Below the pieces are notes generated by a model. That model made no database searches. It was not told the origin of the DNA and saw nothing but the letters and a program-made list of their open reading frames with translations. Shown here one piece after another: positions 33,436-43,311 of a DNA stretch of 64,000 nt; the first letter of the stretch is position 1; the number at the start of each line of letters is the position of its first letter. The DNA lies in assembly GCA_934317005.1 (NCBI GenBank), contig CAKREB010000018.1, forward strand, positions 1 through 64,000. Reading direction: 5' to 3'. This DNA is from an uncultured Lachnospiraceae bacterium (GTDB lineage Bacteria; Bacillota; Clostridia; Lachnospirales; Lachnospiraceae). Position numbers and translations under genes: made by a program.

Positions 33436-33677
33436 TCATACATCCAGTTCATCCGTCTGATAGATCATCTCCAACGTAAAGACATATAGCATGATTAAAG
33501 CAATCCCCAGTACTACATAATCGACAAAGCCAAACACACCGGATATACATTCGAGTGCCGCATGCAGCAAAGCTTTTTTCTGCTCTTTGTCAAAGTATGG
33601 CTGCCATTGATGCCAAGCTGAACTGCAAACATCGCTACGATGCTCAAAAATATAATCGCAGTATAGTACCGAAACAT
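33436..33677 (-). pseudogene. Small membrane protein, apparently frameshifted
   Basis: An ATG at 33677 with an ideal AAGGAGATAAGGG SD starts a frame with one TM helix (YYTAIIFLSIVAMFAVQLGI), but it runs out at 33513. Another frame over 33436-33600 carries FDKEQKKALLHAALECI and a second TM helix (YVVLGIALIMLYVFTLEMI). Joining the two at about 33600 gives a two-TM protein of about 80 residues. A single indel would explain this. No family is recognised; the alternative is an intact 87-residue ORF from 33699 with a weak start. Confidence 0.4.
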
Positions 33678-33829
33678 TTGCCCTTATCTCCTTTTTCATA
33701 TTTCACATATCGCTACTATATATAATCACTCTTACCTTCTAACTCAATCATTTTTTCGGCAGGTCATATCATTTTTTCGCCATGCCGGTTCGCCTTTCTG
33801 AAATCCTTGCATTTATTTTCATATACCTC

Positions 33830-33859
33830 TTGAATATAGCACCCTTTTTGAGGTATAAT
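33830..33859 (+). promoter_or_regulatory. Putative promoter of pyrG
   Basis: TTGAAT (33830-33835), 18 nt and TATAAT (33854-33859) precede the CTP synthase gene by about 145 nt. No terminator hairpin was seen in the leader, and the region from 33700 holds no gene. Confidence 0.5.
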
Positions 33860-34003
33860 GTTTTAATATTGGTTTAATTTAGGAAACAGTTACTTTTATG
33901 AAATTGGAAATTGCTTACAACATAGTGTTTTACTGATACATGCAATGCCCTTTTTTATGGAATAGAAATCTGCCATATTCAAATTACAAGGAGGATAAAA
34001 AGA

Positions 34004-35614
34004 ATGGCTGTCAAGTACGTTTTTGTTACAGGTGGTGTTGTGTCAGGACTCGGCAAGGGAATCACTGCCGCTTCTCTTGGACGACTGCTGAAGATGCGTG
34101 GTTATAGTGTGACTATGCAAAAGTTTGACCCTTATATCAACATTGATCCCGGTACCATGAATCCGGTACAACATGGTGAAGTTTTCGTAACAGATGATGG
34201 TGCAGAGACTGACCTTGACCTCGGACATTATGAGCGTTTCATCGATGAAAGTCTGACAAAGCAGTCCAATGTTACAACCGGTAAGGTATACTGGTCCGTT
34301 CTTTCCAAAGAACGCCGTGGCGATTTTGGTGGAGGTACCGTTCAGGTCATCCCACATATCACAAATGAGATTAAAAGCAGATTTTACCGCAACGATGGCT
34401 GCAAGGATACGCAGATTGCCATCATCGAAGTTGGTGGTACCGTCGGTGATATCGAAAGCCAGCCATTTTTAGAGTCCATTCGCCAGTTTCAGCATGACGT
34501 TGGACACGAAAATGCGATTTTGATTCACGTGACTCTGATTCCTTATCTCGGTGCTTCCGGCGAAATGAAAACAAAGCCAACACAGGCAAGTGTTAAGGAA
34601 TTGCAGGGAATGGGTATTCAGCCGGATATTCTGGTGTGCCGTACAGAACGTCCTTTGGAACCAGGTATTAAAGATAAGATTGCACTTTTCTGTAACGTTC
34701 CAAACAAGTGTGTTATGCAGAATCTGGATGTGGAAACTTTATATGAGGCTCCTCTTTCTATGGAAAAGGAACATCTGGCAGATGTTGCCTGCGAATGTCT
34801 CCACTTAGAGTGTCCGGAACCAGACATGAAAGAATGGCAGACTATGGTAGATACATTAAAGAATCTGCAGAAGGATGTCACAGTTGCCTTGGTCGGTAAA
34901 TATACTTCTCTGCATGATGCTTACATCAGCGTGGTTGAGTCCTTAAAGCATGGTGGTCTTGCCCATAAGAGCAATGTAACGATCAAGTGGATTTCCTCAG
35001 AAGAGTTAAATGATGACAATGCAGAAGAATTGCTTGGCGATGTAAGTGGTGTTATTGTTCCGGGTGGTTTTGGTGATCGTGGCACAGACGGCATGATTTC
35101 CGCTATTAAATATGCACGTGAAAACAATGTCCCATTTTTAGGACTCTGCCTCGGTATGCAGCTTAGTATCGTAGAATTTGCAAGACATGTCTGCGGATTT
35201 AATGATGCACATAGTATCGAGTTAGATCCACAGACTACACACCCTGTTATTCATCTGATGGCAGATCAGGATGGTGTGGAAGACATCGGTGGTACCTTAC
35301 GTCTTGGTGCTTATCCCTGTGTATTAGACAAGGATTCCCTCGCTTACAAGGTTTATGGTGAAGAAAACATTTCCGAAAGACACCGCCATCGTTATGAAGT
35401 AAACAACTACTATCGTGAAGACTTAGAAAAGAACGGTATGCTTCTTTCCGGTCTTTCCCCTGACGGACGTATTGTAGAAATGTGCGAGATTCCTTCTCAT
35501 CCATGGTTTATCGCTACGCAGGCGCATCCGGAATTTAAGTCAAGACCGAACAGACCACATCCGTTATTCAAAGGATTCATCGGTGCTGCACTGGACTATC
35601 AGGAGAACAAATAG
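34004..35614 (+). CDS. pyrG: CTP synthase
   Basis: This 536-residue enzyme makes CTP from UTP with ATP and glutamine. The N-terminal synthetase domain (1-270) starts with KYVFVTGGVVSGLGKGI and has the CTP/UTP-binding region around GGTVGDIES. The C-terminal class I glutaminase domain (about 290-536) has the nucleophile Cys in LGLCLGMQ and the His/Glu pair in ATQAHPEFKS. It is the usual length. The start has AAGGAGG. It stands alone with promoter and terminator. Confidence 0.98.
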   Translation: MAVKYVFVTGGVVSGLGKGITAASLGRLLKMRGYSVTMQKFDPYINIDPGTMNPVQHGEVFVTDDGAETDLDLGHYERFIDESLTKQSNVTTGKVYWSVLSKERRGDFGGGTVQVIPHITNEIKSRFYRNDGCKDTQIAIIEVGGTVGDIESQPFLESIRQFQHDVGHENAILIHVTLIPYLGASGEMKTKPTQASVKELQGMGIQPDILVCRTERPLEPGIKDKIALFCNVPNKCVMQNLDVETLYEAPLSMEKEHLADVACECLHLECPEPDMKEWQTMVDTLKNLQKDVTVALVGKYTSLHDAYISVVESLKHGGLAHKSNVTIKWISSEELNDDNAEELLGDVSGVIVPGGFGDRGTDGMISAIKYARENNVPFLGLCLGMQLSIVEFARHVCGFNDAHSIELDPQTTHPVIHLMADQDGVEDIGGTLRLGAYPCVLDKDSLAYKVYGEENISERHRHRYEVNNYYREDLEKNGMLLSGLSPDGRIVEMCEIPSHPWFIATQAHPEFKSRPNRPHPLFKGFIGAALDYQENK

Positions 35615-35633
35615 TTTTCGATAATAACAGACA

Positions 35634-35672
35634 AAAGCTGGCAGAGAAAATTCTCCGCCAGCTTTATTATTT
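35634..35672 (+). terminator. Terminator of pyrG
   Basis: AAAGCTGGC-AGAG...CTC-GCCAGCTTT followed by ATTATTTTC begins 20 nt past the stop. Confidence 0.75.
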
Positions 35673-35684
35673 TCAAGATTAAGA

Positions 35685-35748
35685 TGTCAAAAGGTACTTT
35701 CTTTATATGACTTTGTCAAATCACACAAAATAAAGCAACTTTATGAAA
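35685..35748. repeat. Interspersed repeat, copy A
   Basis: About 60 bp beginning GATGTCAAAAGGTACTTT and containing ACTTTGTCAAATCACACAAA. It aligns without gaps to 45333-45395 and in part to 45287-45312. Confidence 0.5.
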
Positions 35749-35768
35749 ACATTGTTTCTCCATTAATT

Positions 35769-36446
35769 TTATTCATTCAACAGACACTCTGCATTCGTTC
35801 CATAGAAAATATCTTCTTTTCCTGCAAGCATCTCACATAACCGTTCGATGCGATCCCAGTTATGATTCACTTCAAACTCATAGCTGTGTCCCCAGATATA
35901 AAACAACATCGGATTTTCTTCGGTTGCCGGTGTGTTCAAAAACTCCTCCGCAAGCTCAAATAATCTCTCGTCATTGTGATGACAAGTCGCCTCCAAGCGC
36001 ATAGGATCTTTTGGCAGCGCAAAGCCATGTGTACTTCCCACGGTACGCCCATAGCGTATTCCGATCGATTTCAGATATTCTACTGTTGTATCATCATAAG
36101 CACCATATGCATATGCCATTCCAACCGGATACTTTCCATATATCTTTTCAATATTTTTAGCATCCGTAACAAATTCCTGCTCAAGCTGTTTTTCTGTCAT
36201 GTCAGTCGGTGCCGCATGCGTCAGCCCATGCGTTGCAATCTCATGTCCGCGATATAACTCTGCCAGCCCCTCCTGTGGCATTCGATGAATACACACCCCT
36301 TCGATATCAAAACAACTCTCGGGAGTCTGAATTCCCGTATTCAGATTAAACGTGCACTTCATGCCATAGCGATTAAAAATTTCCACCAAATGTCGATCCT
36401 GCTCAATTCCATCATCATAACTAAAAGTAACTGCTTTTTTGTACAT
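35769..36446 (-). CDS. Polysaccharide deacetylase family protein
   Basis: This 225-residue protein of the NodB homology type has the metal Asp pair in FSYDDG (motif 1), H-x-x-x-H-like ATHGLTHA (motif 2) and the later WGHSYEF. There is no signal peptide or membrane anchor, so it acts inside the cell or the secretion route is not visible. The family removes N- or O-acetyl groups from glycans; the substrate is unknown. The start at 36446 follows GAGG. It lies 25 nt after dnaB on the same strand and may be read from it. Confidence 0.8.
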   Translation of the reverse strand: MYKKAVTFSYDDGIEQDRHLVEIFNRYGMKCTFNLNTGIQTPESCFDIEGVCIHRMPQEGLAELYRGHEIATHGLTHAAPTDMTEKQLEQEFVTDAKNIEKIYGKYPVGMAYAYGAYDDTTVEYLKSIGIRYGRTVGSTHGFALPKDPMRLEATCHHNDERLFELAEEFLNTPATEENPMLFYIWGHSYEFEVNHNWDRIERLCEMLAGKEDIFYGTNAECLLNE

Positions 36447-36471
36447 AATACACCTCATTTCTATGCATGCT

Positions 36472-37815
36472 TTAATTTCTCTCTGCTTCCAGATTACCAA
36501 ATTTAGTAAGGTTCGATAACCATGCCAGCTTCACCTTTCCGGTAGGGCCGCTTCGCTGCTTGGCAATGATCACTTCCGCAACGCCTTTATCCTCCGTATC
36601 AGGATTATAATATTCATCACGATACAAAAACATAACCATATCGGCATCCTGCTCGATTGCGCCAGACTCACGCAAGTCTGAAAGCATCGGACGCTTATCC
36701 GGACGCTGTTCTACTGCACGCGAAAGCTGTGACAGTGCAATAACCGGCACATTTAGTTCACGCGCCATAACCTTTAGTGAACGGGAAATATCCGAAATCT
36801 CCTGCTGACGGCTGTCGCCTTTTCGCTTACCGGAGCCTGTCATCAACTGTAAGTAGTCGATGATGACCAGATCAAGTCCTTTGCTCAGCTTTAGCTTACG
36901 GCACTTTGTACGCAGCTCTGATGCCGTGATACCTGATGTATCATCTATAACAAGATTAGTATTACCGATGCGGCGCACACTGTCAACCAATTTTACCCAG
37001 TCTTCGTCCTCCAGATTACCGGTTCGGATCTTCTGGGAATCAACCTTTGAGTTCATGGAAAGGATACGCTTGACAAGCTGCTCCTTACTCATTTCCAGAC
37101 TAAACATCGCAATCGTTCCCTCACTATGCAGTGCAATGTGTTCCACAAGGTTTAATACAAAGGCTGTTTTACCCATTGCCGGACGGGCTGCGATCAGGAT
37201 CAGATCAGACTTTTGCAGCCCCGCTGTCTTAAAGTCAAGATCACGAAATCCGGTTTCCAGACCGGTAATATGTCCCTCCTGCTTTGAGGCACGCGAGATT
37301 TCGTCCAGAGTCCGCAGAACCACCTGACCAATCGGCTCAAATTCACTGCTGGAACGCTGCTGTAATACATCAAAAATATCTTTTTCTGCCGTATCCAGAA
37401 TATCTTCTATCGGCTGATTGTCCAGATAGCATGTGTTAGCCACCTTCTCTGTAGCCTGTATCAATCTTCTTTCCAGTGCCTTATCATGAACAATATCCGC
37501 GTAATATTTAATATTAGCAGAGGTCGGTACACTTAACATTAACTCCGTCAAAAACTCCTGACTGGATAACTCCGGTGAAGTTTCCATCTCACGAAGCTTG
37601 TTCTGAAGCGTTACCAGATCGGTTGCCACACCTTTTCGGTACAGATCAACCAATGCCTGAAACAGCTCTGCATACTGCCCCTGATAAAAATCCTCCGCCT
37701 GAAGCGTTTCTGAACCAACCAAAATAGCTTCCTTATCCATCAGCATAGAACCAATGACAGCACGCTCTGCCTCGGCACTATGCGGCGGTATTCTCTTGAT
37801 CAGCGCCTCATCCAT
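36472..37815 (-). CDS. dnaB: Replicative DNA helicase DnaB (DnaC in Bacillus naming)
   Basis: This 447-residue protein has a DnaB N-terminal domain (1-105; RIPPHSAEAERAVIGSML), a linker and a RecA-like ATPase (about 180-447) with Walker A ARPAMGKTAF, Walker B LVIIDYLQLM and the SDLRESGAIEQDAD arginine-finger region. It unwinds DNA at the replication fork as a hexamer. It follows rplI and gdpP in the order gdpP-rplI-dnaB, a cluster conserved in Firmicutes. Confidence 0.97.
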   Translation of the reverse strand: MDEALIKRIPPHSAEAERAVIGSMLMDKEAILVGSETLQAEDFYQGQYAELFQALVDLYRKGVATDLVTLQNKLREMETSPELSSQEFLTELMLSVPTSANIKYYADIVHDKALERRLIQATEKVANTCYLDNQPIEDILDTAEKDIFDVLQQRSSSEFEPIGQVVLRTLDEISRASKQEGHITGLETGFRDLDFKTAGLQKSDLILIAARPAMGKTAFVLNLVEHIALHSEGTIAMFSLEMSKEQLVKRILSMNSKVDSQKIRTGNLEDEDWVKLVDSVRRIGNTNLVIDDTSGITASELRTKCRKLKLSKGLDLVIIDYLQLMTGSGKRKGDSRQQEISDISRSLKVMARELNVPVIALSQLSRAVEQRPDKRPMLSDLRESGAIEQDADMVMFLYRDEYYNPDTEDKGVAEVIIAKQRSGPTGKVKLAWLSNLTKFGNLEAERN

Positions 37816-37878
37816 CTATTCTTCTCCATTCATCTTATGACTTCGATACACATTCTGTATACAGAATCATCATGTACT

Positions 37879-38325
37879 TTACGCTTCCTTGACAACTACC
37901 TTCAACTCACCTGTTACCTTCGGATGAAGCTTGATCGGCAATGTAAAGATTCCCGGACTCTTGATTGGCACATCGAGTACCATCTTCTTTTTGTCCAGCT
38001 CATAGCCTAACTGCTCCTTTGCCGCTGCTGCCAGCTCCTTCGTAGAAACAGAACCAAAACTTCTGCCACCGGAACCCGTCTTGATCGATACAGTGATCGA
38101 CTTTTCCTTTAACTCTTCCGCAAAAGCCTTTGCCTCATCTAACTTTTCCTGTGCAACCTTTTCTTCATGCTGCTTCTGCAGCTTTAACTCATTCTTATTA
38201 TGTGCCGTAGCTTCCACACCAAGCTTTTTCTTTAGCAGAAAATTTCTGGCATATCCTTCATTTACTGTCACCATCTCGCCCTTTTTGCCAAGCGATTTTA
38301 CATCCTGTAATAAAATAACTTCCAT
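37879..38325 (-). CDS. rplI: 50S ribosomal protein L9
   Basis: This 148-residue protein has the L9 signature at the N-terminus (MEVILLQDVKSLGKKGEMV, then GYARNFLLKK), a long connecting helix and a C-terminal RNA-binding domain with GSGGRSFGSVS. It binds 23S rRNA near the L1 stalk. Its gene starts 1 nt after the gdpP stop. Confidence 0.97.
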   Translation of the reverse strand: MEVILLQDVKSLGKKGEMVTVNEGYARNFLLKKKLGVEATAHNKNELKLQKQHEEKVAQEKLDEAKAFAEELKEKSITVSIKTGSGGRSFGSVSTKELAAAAKEQLGYELDKKKMVLDVPIKSPGIFTLPIKLHPKVTGELKVVVKEA

Positions 38326-38326
38326 T

Positions 38327-40375
38327 TTATGCCTCTCCTTCCTGAATCATATCATCAATTGCTTTACGGATAATATCTTTGGCTTCTTCCATTGTCACAT
38401 CCGCAAGCTGTGCACCTGCCATATTAATATGACCGCCGCCACCCAGCTTTTCCATCATCACCTGCACATTCAGCTCATCAATCGAACGTGCGCTGATATA
38501 AATCTTGCCATTGTATTTTGTCAGTACAAAGGATGCCTTTACTTTGTTGATATCTAACAGAGAATTGGCAATCTTTGCGCCAAGAACCGTAGGACTTTCC
38601 ACTCCCTTTGAAGAGCTTTCCGCAATCGCATATTCTCCCAAATATAGTTCCGTGTCCTGAATGGCTGCCGCTTTAATCTTGTACTCCTCTAAATCCTCAC
38701 GGAAGGCTTTTCGTACCCGGACGGAATCTGCACCGTTCCTGCGAAGATACGCCATAGCCTCAAACGTGCGTACTCCTGTCTTATTTGAAAAATAGTTTGT
38801 ATCAATCATAATACCGGCATACATCGCATCTGCCTCTGCCGGATGCAGACGAAGTCCATTTCCAATATACTGTGAGATTTCTGCGACCATTTCGCTGGCA
38901 GAGGACGCATACGGTTCAATATAGAACAATACCGCCTTTGCAATCGCATCTCCCGCCTGACGATGGTGGTCGATCACCACGACAGACTGTGCCTGCTCGA
39001 TCAGTTCCGGACACTCTGTATAACTTCCTTTATTTACATCTACAATAACTAAAAGAGTTGACTCATCCACCAGCTCCTTCGCTGTTTCTCCATCAATCAG
39101 CATATCCTGTTCGTACTCTTTCGAATAGAAACGATCCTTGATCGGATTAACCGAAGCATCTAACTCCCCGACAACCACATGTGCCTTGCGGTTTAAGGTC
39201 TTTGCAATACGGTAAATACCGACGGATGCCCCAAAAGAATCCGTATCACCAATAGAGTGCCCCATCACGACAACCCGTTCCTTGCCCTCGATCAGCTCTT
39301 TCAGCACATGCGCCTTTACACGAGCCTTTACACGGGTATTTCTCTCAATCTGAACACGCTTTCCTCCAAAGAACTGCTCCTTGTCACCGTTCTTTACAAC
39401 TGCCTGATCTCCACCGCGTCCCAGTGCAAGATCCATCGCAGCACGCGCCCACTCGTAACGTTCCATATAAGTTCCCTTGCCCACACCGATTCCGATACTG
39501 ATCGTGGCACTCTGATCATTACCCAGATTGATATTTCGTATTTCTTCCAAAATAGCAAAACGATTGTTGATCAGATCTTCCATACGGCTCTGCTTAAAGA
39601 CAAAGAAAAACTTATCTTTTTCTAACTTTTTGGAAATCGCATCGATTCCCTGCATATATTTATTGATCTTACGGTCAATCAGTGCCACAGTTAAAGACTG
39701 ACGCGCTTCGTCGATACTATCCATCAACTCATCATAGTTATCAATATACAAAAGACCTGCTACCAGATTTTCTGCTTCACGTGCCTTTTCCAGATTGATA
39801 ACCTCCGTTTCCTCATACATGCACATGGCAATAATGCGTCTTGTTTCCACAAGCTGATCTAACGGTAATTCTGAATCAATCACTTCATTGCTGACATCCA
39901 CGACCAGATTCAACACACAGCGGTAATACCGCTCCTGTGCCTGAACGTGTACTACCTTTGTTTCCGGAAGCTTTGGAAGCTTTCCATAAGTGATCTCAGG
40001 AAATACATTTGCTATATTCTTGCGCGCTGCTTTTTTATTTACAATGACTTCCAAAAAGCGGTCATTTCCCCACAAAAGCTGTCCTTCTTCGCTCAGAACA
40101 CAATAAGGAACATCCATTTCCTTAATCATACTCATCTGCATCTGACCATAATTTGCCGCAAACTGAATCAGATCCTTTCGAATCTTTCTTCTGCCGGTAA
40201 AGCAGATCAGACCGGTAACGAGCACATAGATCACCCAATATATCCCACCAAGCACACCTGCCTTGCGGTTTACAAAGAATAGCTGGATGTCCATCGCCAA
40301 AAAGAGAATGCTTAAAATAATCGGCCAATTCAGATAAGCCCGAAGCATTCCTTTTAGCTGTAATTTCTTTTTCAT
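38327..40375 (-). CDS. gdpP: GdpP-like cyclic di-AMP phosphodiesterase
   Basis: This 682-residue protein has two TM helices at about 15-55, a degenerate PAS domain (about 75-160), a degenerate GGDEF domain (about 170-300) and DHH/DHHA1 domains (about 335-660). The DHH active site is MGHSIGDTDSFGA with VIDHHRQ, and DHHA1 ends GGGGHINMAGAQ. The family hydrolyses c-di-AMP to pApA and so controls potassium balance and cell-wall stress. It heads the gdpP-rplI-dnaB cluster. Confidence 0.93.
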   Translation of the reverse strand: MKKKLQLKGMLRAYLNWPIILSILFLAMDIQLFFVNRKAGVLGGIYWVIYVLVTGLICFTGRRKIRKDLIQFAANYGQMQMSMIKEMDVPYCVLSEEGQLLWGNDRFLEVIVNKKAARKNIANVFPEITYGKLPKLPETKVVHVQAQERYYRCVLNLVVDVSNEVIDSELPLDQLVETRRIIAMCMYEETEVINLEKAREAENLVAGLLYIDNYDELMDSIDEARQSLTVALIDRKINKYMQGIDAISKKLEKDKFFFVFKQSRMEDLINNRFAILEEIRNINLGNDQSATISIGIGVGKGTYMERYEWARAAMDLALGRGGDQAVVKNGDKEQFFGGKRVQIERNTRVKARVKAHVLKELIEGKERVVVMGHSIGDTDSFGASVGIYRIAKTLNRKAHVVVGELDASVNPIKDRFYSKEYEQDMLIDGETAKELVDESTLLVIVDVNKGSYTECPELIEQAQSVVVIDHHRQAGDAIAKAVLFYIEPYASSASEMVAEISQYIGNGLRLHPAEADAMYAGIMIDTNYFSNKTGVRTFEAMAYLRRNGADSVRVRKAFREDLEEYKIKAAAIQDTELYLGEYAIAESSSKGVESPTVLGAKIANSLLDINKVKASFVLTKYNGKIYISARSIDELNVQVMMEKLGGGGHINMAGAQLADVTMEEAKDIIRKAIDDMIQEGEA

Positions 40376-40431
40376 AGCTCTAACAACCTCCCTGCCAGAA
40401 AAACTCTGACCATTAACTTGAGATTATAGCA

Positions 40432-41304
40432 TTATTCCCTATCTCCGTCAAACCAGCGGCCTGATGCACCACATGGCAGAACAAGCCCATTTTCCGATAC
40501 CGGAAGTCCGATTTCCTGTGCTTCCACACTGCCGCCAAACTTTGGCAAAAGTGCTGTTTTCATCATGTAGGTCAGAACGGCAGGCTGTAAACCGGTTGTG
40601 TAGGAATTGACCAGGAAAAACAACGGCTTGTCACTTAAAATCTGCGTACACAATTCAATAAACGGATAAATCTTCTCTTCGATCTTCCAGATTTCTCCCT
40701 TTGGTCCTCTTCCATAGGATGGGGGATCCATGATAATCCCATCATAGTGATTGCCACGGCGGATTTCACGCTCCACAAACTTCACACAATCATCCACCAG
40801 CCAGCGGATCGGTGCATCCTGCAAACCGGAAGCTACTGCATTATCCTTTGCCCATGTCACCATGCCCTTTGAAGCATCTACGTGCGTTACGCTGGCACCT
40901 GCTGCCGCTGCTGCCAGTGTAGCACCACCTGTATAAGCAAAAAGATTCAACACCTTGATCGGACGACCTGCCTTGCGGATCTTGTCGCCAAACCAGTCCC
41001 AGTTCACCGCCTGCTCCGGAAACAGTCCGGTATGCTTAAACTGAAATGGCTGCAAATGAAATGTAAGCGTCTTATAATGGATCTGCCATGTCTTTGGCAG
41101 ATCAAAAAACTCCCATTCACCGCCGCCTTTACTGCTACGGTGATAATGTCCGTTTCTCTTTTTCCATCCTCTATGTTTCTTTGGTGTATTCCAGATAACC
41201 TGAGGATCCGGACGTACCAGCACATAATCTCCCCAGCGTTCCAGTTTTTCTCCCCCCGATGTATCAATCACTTCGTAATCTTCCCATTGATCAGCAACCC
41301 ACAT
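40432..41304 (-). CDS. Class I SAM-dependent rRNA methyltransferase (RlmI/K-like)
   Basis: This 290-residue protein has a Rossmann methyltransferase core with the SAM motif VLNLFAYTGGATLAAAAAG, an acidic loop in THVDASKG and the DPPSYGRG motif typical of cytosine-C5 or guanine-N7 rRNA methyltransferases of the RlmI/RlmK group. There is no PUA domain of the usual kind. It probably modifies 23S rRNA. It is a single gene, divergent from the next one. Confidence 0.85.
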   Translation of the reverse strand: MWVADQWEDYEVIDTSGGEKLERWGDYVLVRPDPQVIWNTPKKHRGWKKRNGHYHRSSKGGGEWEFFDLPKTWQIHYKTLTFHLQPFQFKHTGLFPEQAVNWDWFGDKIRKAGRPIKVLNLFAYTGGATLAAAAAGASVTHVDASKGMVTWAKDNAVASGLQDAPIRWLVDDCVKFVEREIRRGNHYDGIIMDPPSYGRGPKGEIWKIEEKIYPFIELCTQILSDKPLFFLVNSYTTGLQPAVLTYMMKTALLPKFGGSVEAQEIGLPVSENGLVLPCGASGRWFDGDRE

Positions 41305-41526
41305 ATCAATGCTCCTTTCTGTAACTGCTCATGTGCATTTATTATAGCTGAGTACGCATATAGAAGCAACTAATTCTTTTTCTTGACCTTTCCTTTTATT
41401 ACGATATACTTATCTTAGAATCTAAATAACACAGGCACACAGAGAGTCTGACATGGTTTCTCTGTTTCCTGTCATTGCACAGACCATGTTCTGTTTTAAA
41501 AAGCAAAAGAAAAGGATTATTTCGCT

Positions 41527-42576
41527 ATGAATATACAATATAACTGTCCCAAATGTGGCGCACGCATGACCTTTGACCGGACAAATGGCTGTTTACGCTG
41601 CATCGCATGTAAACAGGAAGAAAAAATAGCCGGCTATCAGCCATCCTATAAGGCTGTAGAAGCACAGACAACAGAAGCTTACTATGGAGATAATGAAGCG
41701 CGTCAATATCGTTGCAGGCACTGTGGTGCTATCTTCGTAACCGACAATCATACGTCTGTAGAAAACTGTCTTTTCTGCGGTATGCAGACCGGCACGGGCG
41801 AACGTACTTCAGATGAGCCTGCACCGGTGGAGATACTGCCCTTTCGCATTTCCCAAAAAGAGGCTGAGCGTGCCTTTCACAAGTGGAGCAAACGATTACG
41901 TTTTGCACCAAAGGAGTTTCAGAAAGCTGCCAAAGAGAAAAAAGTCATTGGCATGTACATTCCTTTTTGGTCTTTTTCCCTTCGTGCACAGGGCGAGGCA
42001 CAGTTTGAAGGCTTTCAGACAGAAAAGTATACAAAAGAAAACGAAGAAGTCACCCAAAAAAACAGATTTCACCTTTACCGTCAGGCAGATATTGCTTTGG
42101 ACCATCTGCCTATCAATGCTTCTAAAGTACTTCCCGATAAGCTTTTTGAAAAGCTGGAGCCTTTTGACATGAATGCTGCACAGCACTTTCGTGCACGCGA
42201 TCTTTCCGGTTCCGTGTCTGAAAAATACAGCATCAATGCAAAAGAAGCACTGCCAAAAGCGAATAGGCGGGCGCAGACTTATCTGGACGATTTTCTAAGT
42301 AAGACCGTAACAAATTATGAAGACACTTCTATTATAGATAGGGAGTATCACATCCAACCGGTATCCTCTGCCTACACCCTACTGCCGGTATGGTTCGTTC
42401 TGTGTGATGCATCTGATGATGACTATATTTTTGCCATGAACGGACAGACAGGAAAGCTTGCAGGCACACCACCGGTTTCCACAGTCAAGCTTGCGATTTC
42501 CTTCGGACTGCTTACTCTGGTTATCTTTATGATCTTGCGCATCATAACGGTTTTACTCGGTGGGCCTTTGCTATAA
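41527..42576 (+). CDS. Zinc-ribbon membrane protein, unknown function
   Basis: This 349-residue protein has two N-terminal zinc ribbons: CPKCGAR...CLRCIAC (about 8-28) and CRHCG...CLFCG (about 62-85). A middle domain with IPFWSFS and LPVWFV strands resembles the TFIIB-zinc-ribbon/DUF family of inner membrane proteins. The C-terminus has one or two TM helices (ISFGLLTLVIFMILRIITVLL). It is followed closely by a TPM-domain gene, a pairing seen with such zinc-ribbon proteins and suggestive of membrane-protein quality control. The function is unknown. Confidence 0.65.
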   Translation: MNIQYNCPKCGARMTFDRTNGCLRCIACKQEEKIAGYQPSYKAVEAQTTEAYYGDNEARQYRCRHCGAIFVTDNHTSVENCLFCGMQTGTGERTSDEPAPVEILPFRISQKEAERAFHKWSKRLRFAPKEFQKAAKEKKVIGMYIPFWSFSLRAQGEAQFEGFQTEKYTKENEEVTQKNRFHLYRQADIALDHLPINASKVLPDKLFEKLEPFDMNAAQHFRARDLSGSVSEKYSINAKEALPKANRRAQTYLDDFLSKTVTNYEDTSIIDREYHIQPVSSAYTLLPVWFVLCDASDDDYIFAMNGQTGKLAGTPPVSTVKLAISFGLLTLVIFMILRIITVLLGGPLL

Positions 42577-42600
42577 ATCTATAGAGAAATGAGGATTATC

Positions 42601-43311
42601 ATGATTAGAAATAAAAAATACTACCTTGGAATACTGCCACTTCTTCTGTTTTGTTGTCTCTTTTTTTCTTCGCACTGCACTGCCAGAACAACGATTTCCG
42701 ATGGTGCCCAGCTTTTGACAACAGAAGAAACAGAAAACCTCACAACTGCCTGTGATGCCATCACAGACCGCTATGATACCTCTGTCTATATTATCACTTC
42801 CAAAAAGCTTGGAAAAAACGATGATTATACATCCTATATTCAAAAAATTGGGAAAAATAAATCTGCACCAAAGAATCTGGTGATACTGTTTGTTGGTACG
42901 AAAAAAGATGCTGCGGTATATAATGTCACCTGCTACGGAAAGGCAAAAATATATCTGACAGATTCCCGCTGCCGTAAACTGGAAAGCAACCTGAAACAAC
43001 GCATCGCCGGTGGCGATTATTTTGATGCACTTTACGACTTTTGCAACGATATATCAAACGCCTTAGGACATAGTCCAAGATCAGATGCTTTTCCACTGCG
43101 TTCTCTTCCTCAGCTGCTTTTTAGCATGCTTGCAGCCGCTGCCATCCTGTATCTTATGCTTCGCAGGAACAGCAGCTTCAAGGACGCTGCACTACATACT
43201 TGTCTAAACAAAGAACGCTCACATCTGTTAGGACATCTGGATCATTTTCTTGATGCCACGGTATCTAAAAAAGCTAAAAACTCTTCTTCGGGCAATGGTC
43301 GCGAGAAATAA
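42601..43311 (+). CDS. TPM domain protein (YgcG/TLP18.3-like)
   Basis: This 236-residue protein has a signal or anchor helix at 5-22 (YYLGILPLLLFCCLFF), a TPM domain at about 28-150 (DGAQLLTTEETENL, VYIITSKKLGKN, NLVILFVGTKKD) and a second TM at about 165-185. TPM proteins have been reported as phosphatases or as photosystem repair factors; here the role is open. The start is the ATG at 42601 with GAGG before it. The last 70 nt overlap the end of the EAL gene on the other strand. Confidence 0.75.
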   Translation: MIRNKKYYLGILPLLLFCCLFFSSHCTARTTISDGAQLLTTEETENLTTACDAITDRYDTSVYIITSKKLGKNDDYTSYIQKIGKNKSAPKNLVILFVGTKKDAAVYNVTCYGKAKIYLTDSRCRKLESNLKQRIAGGDYFDALYDFCNDISNALGHSPRSDAFPLRSLPQLLFSMLAAAAILYLMLRRNSSFKDAALHTCLNKERSHLLGHLDHFLDATVSKKAKNSSSGNGREK

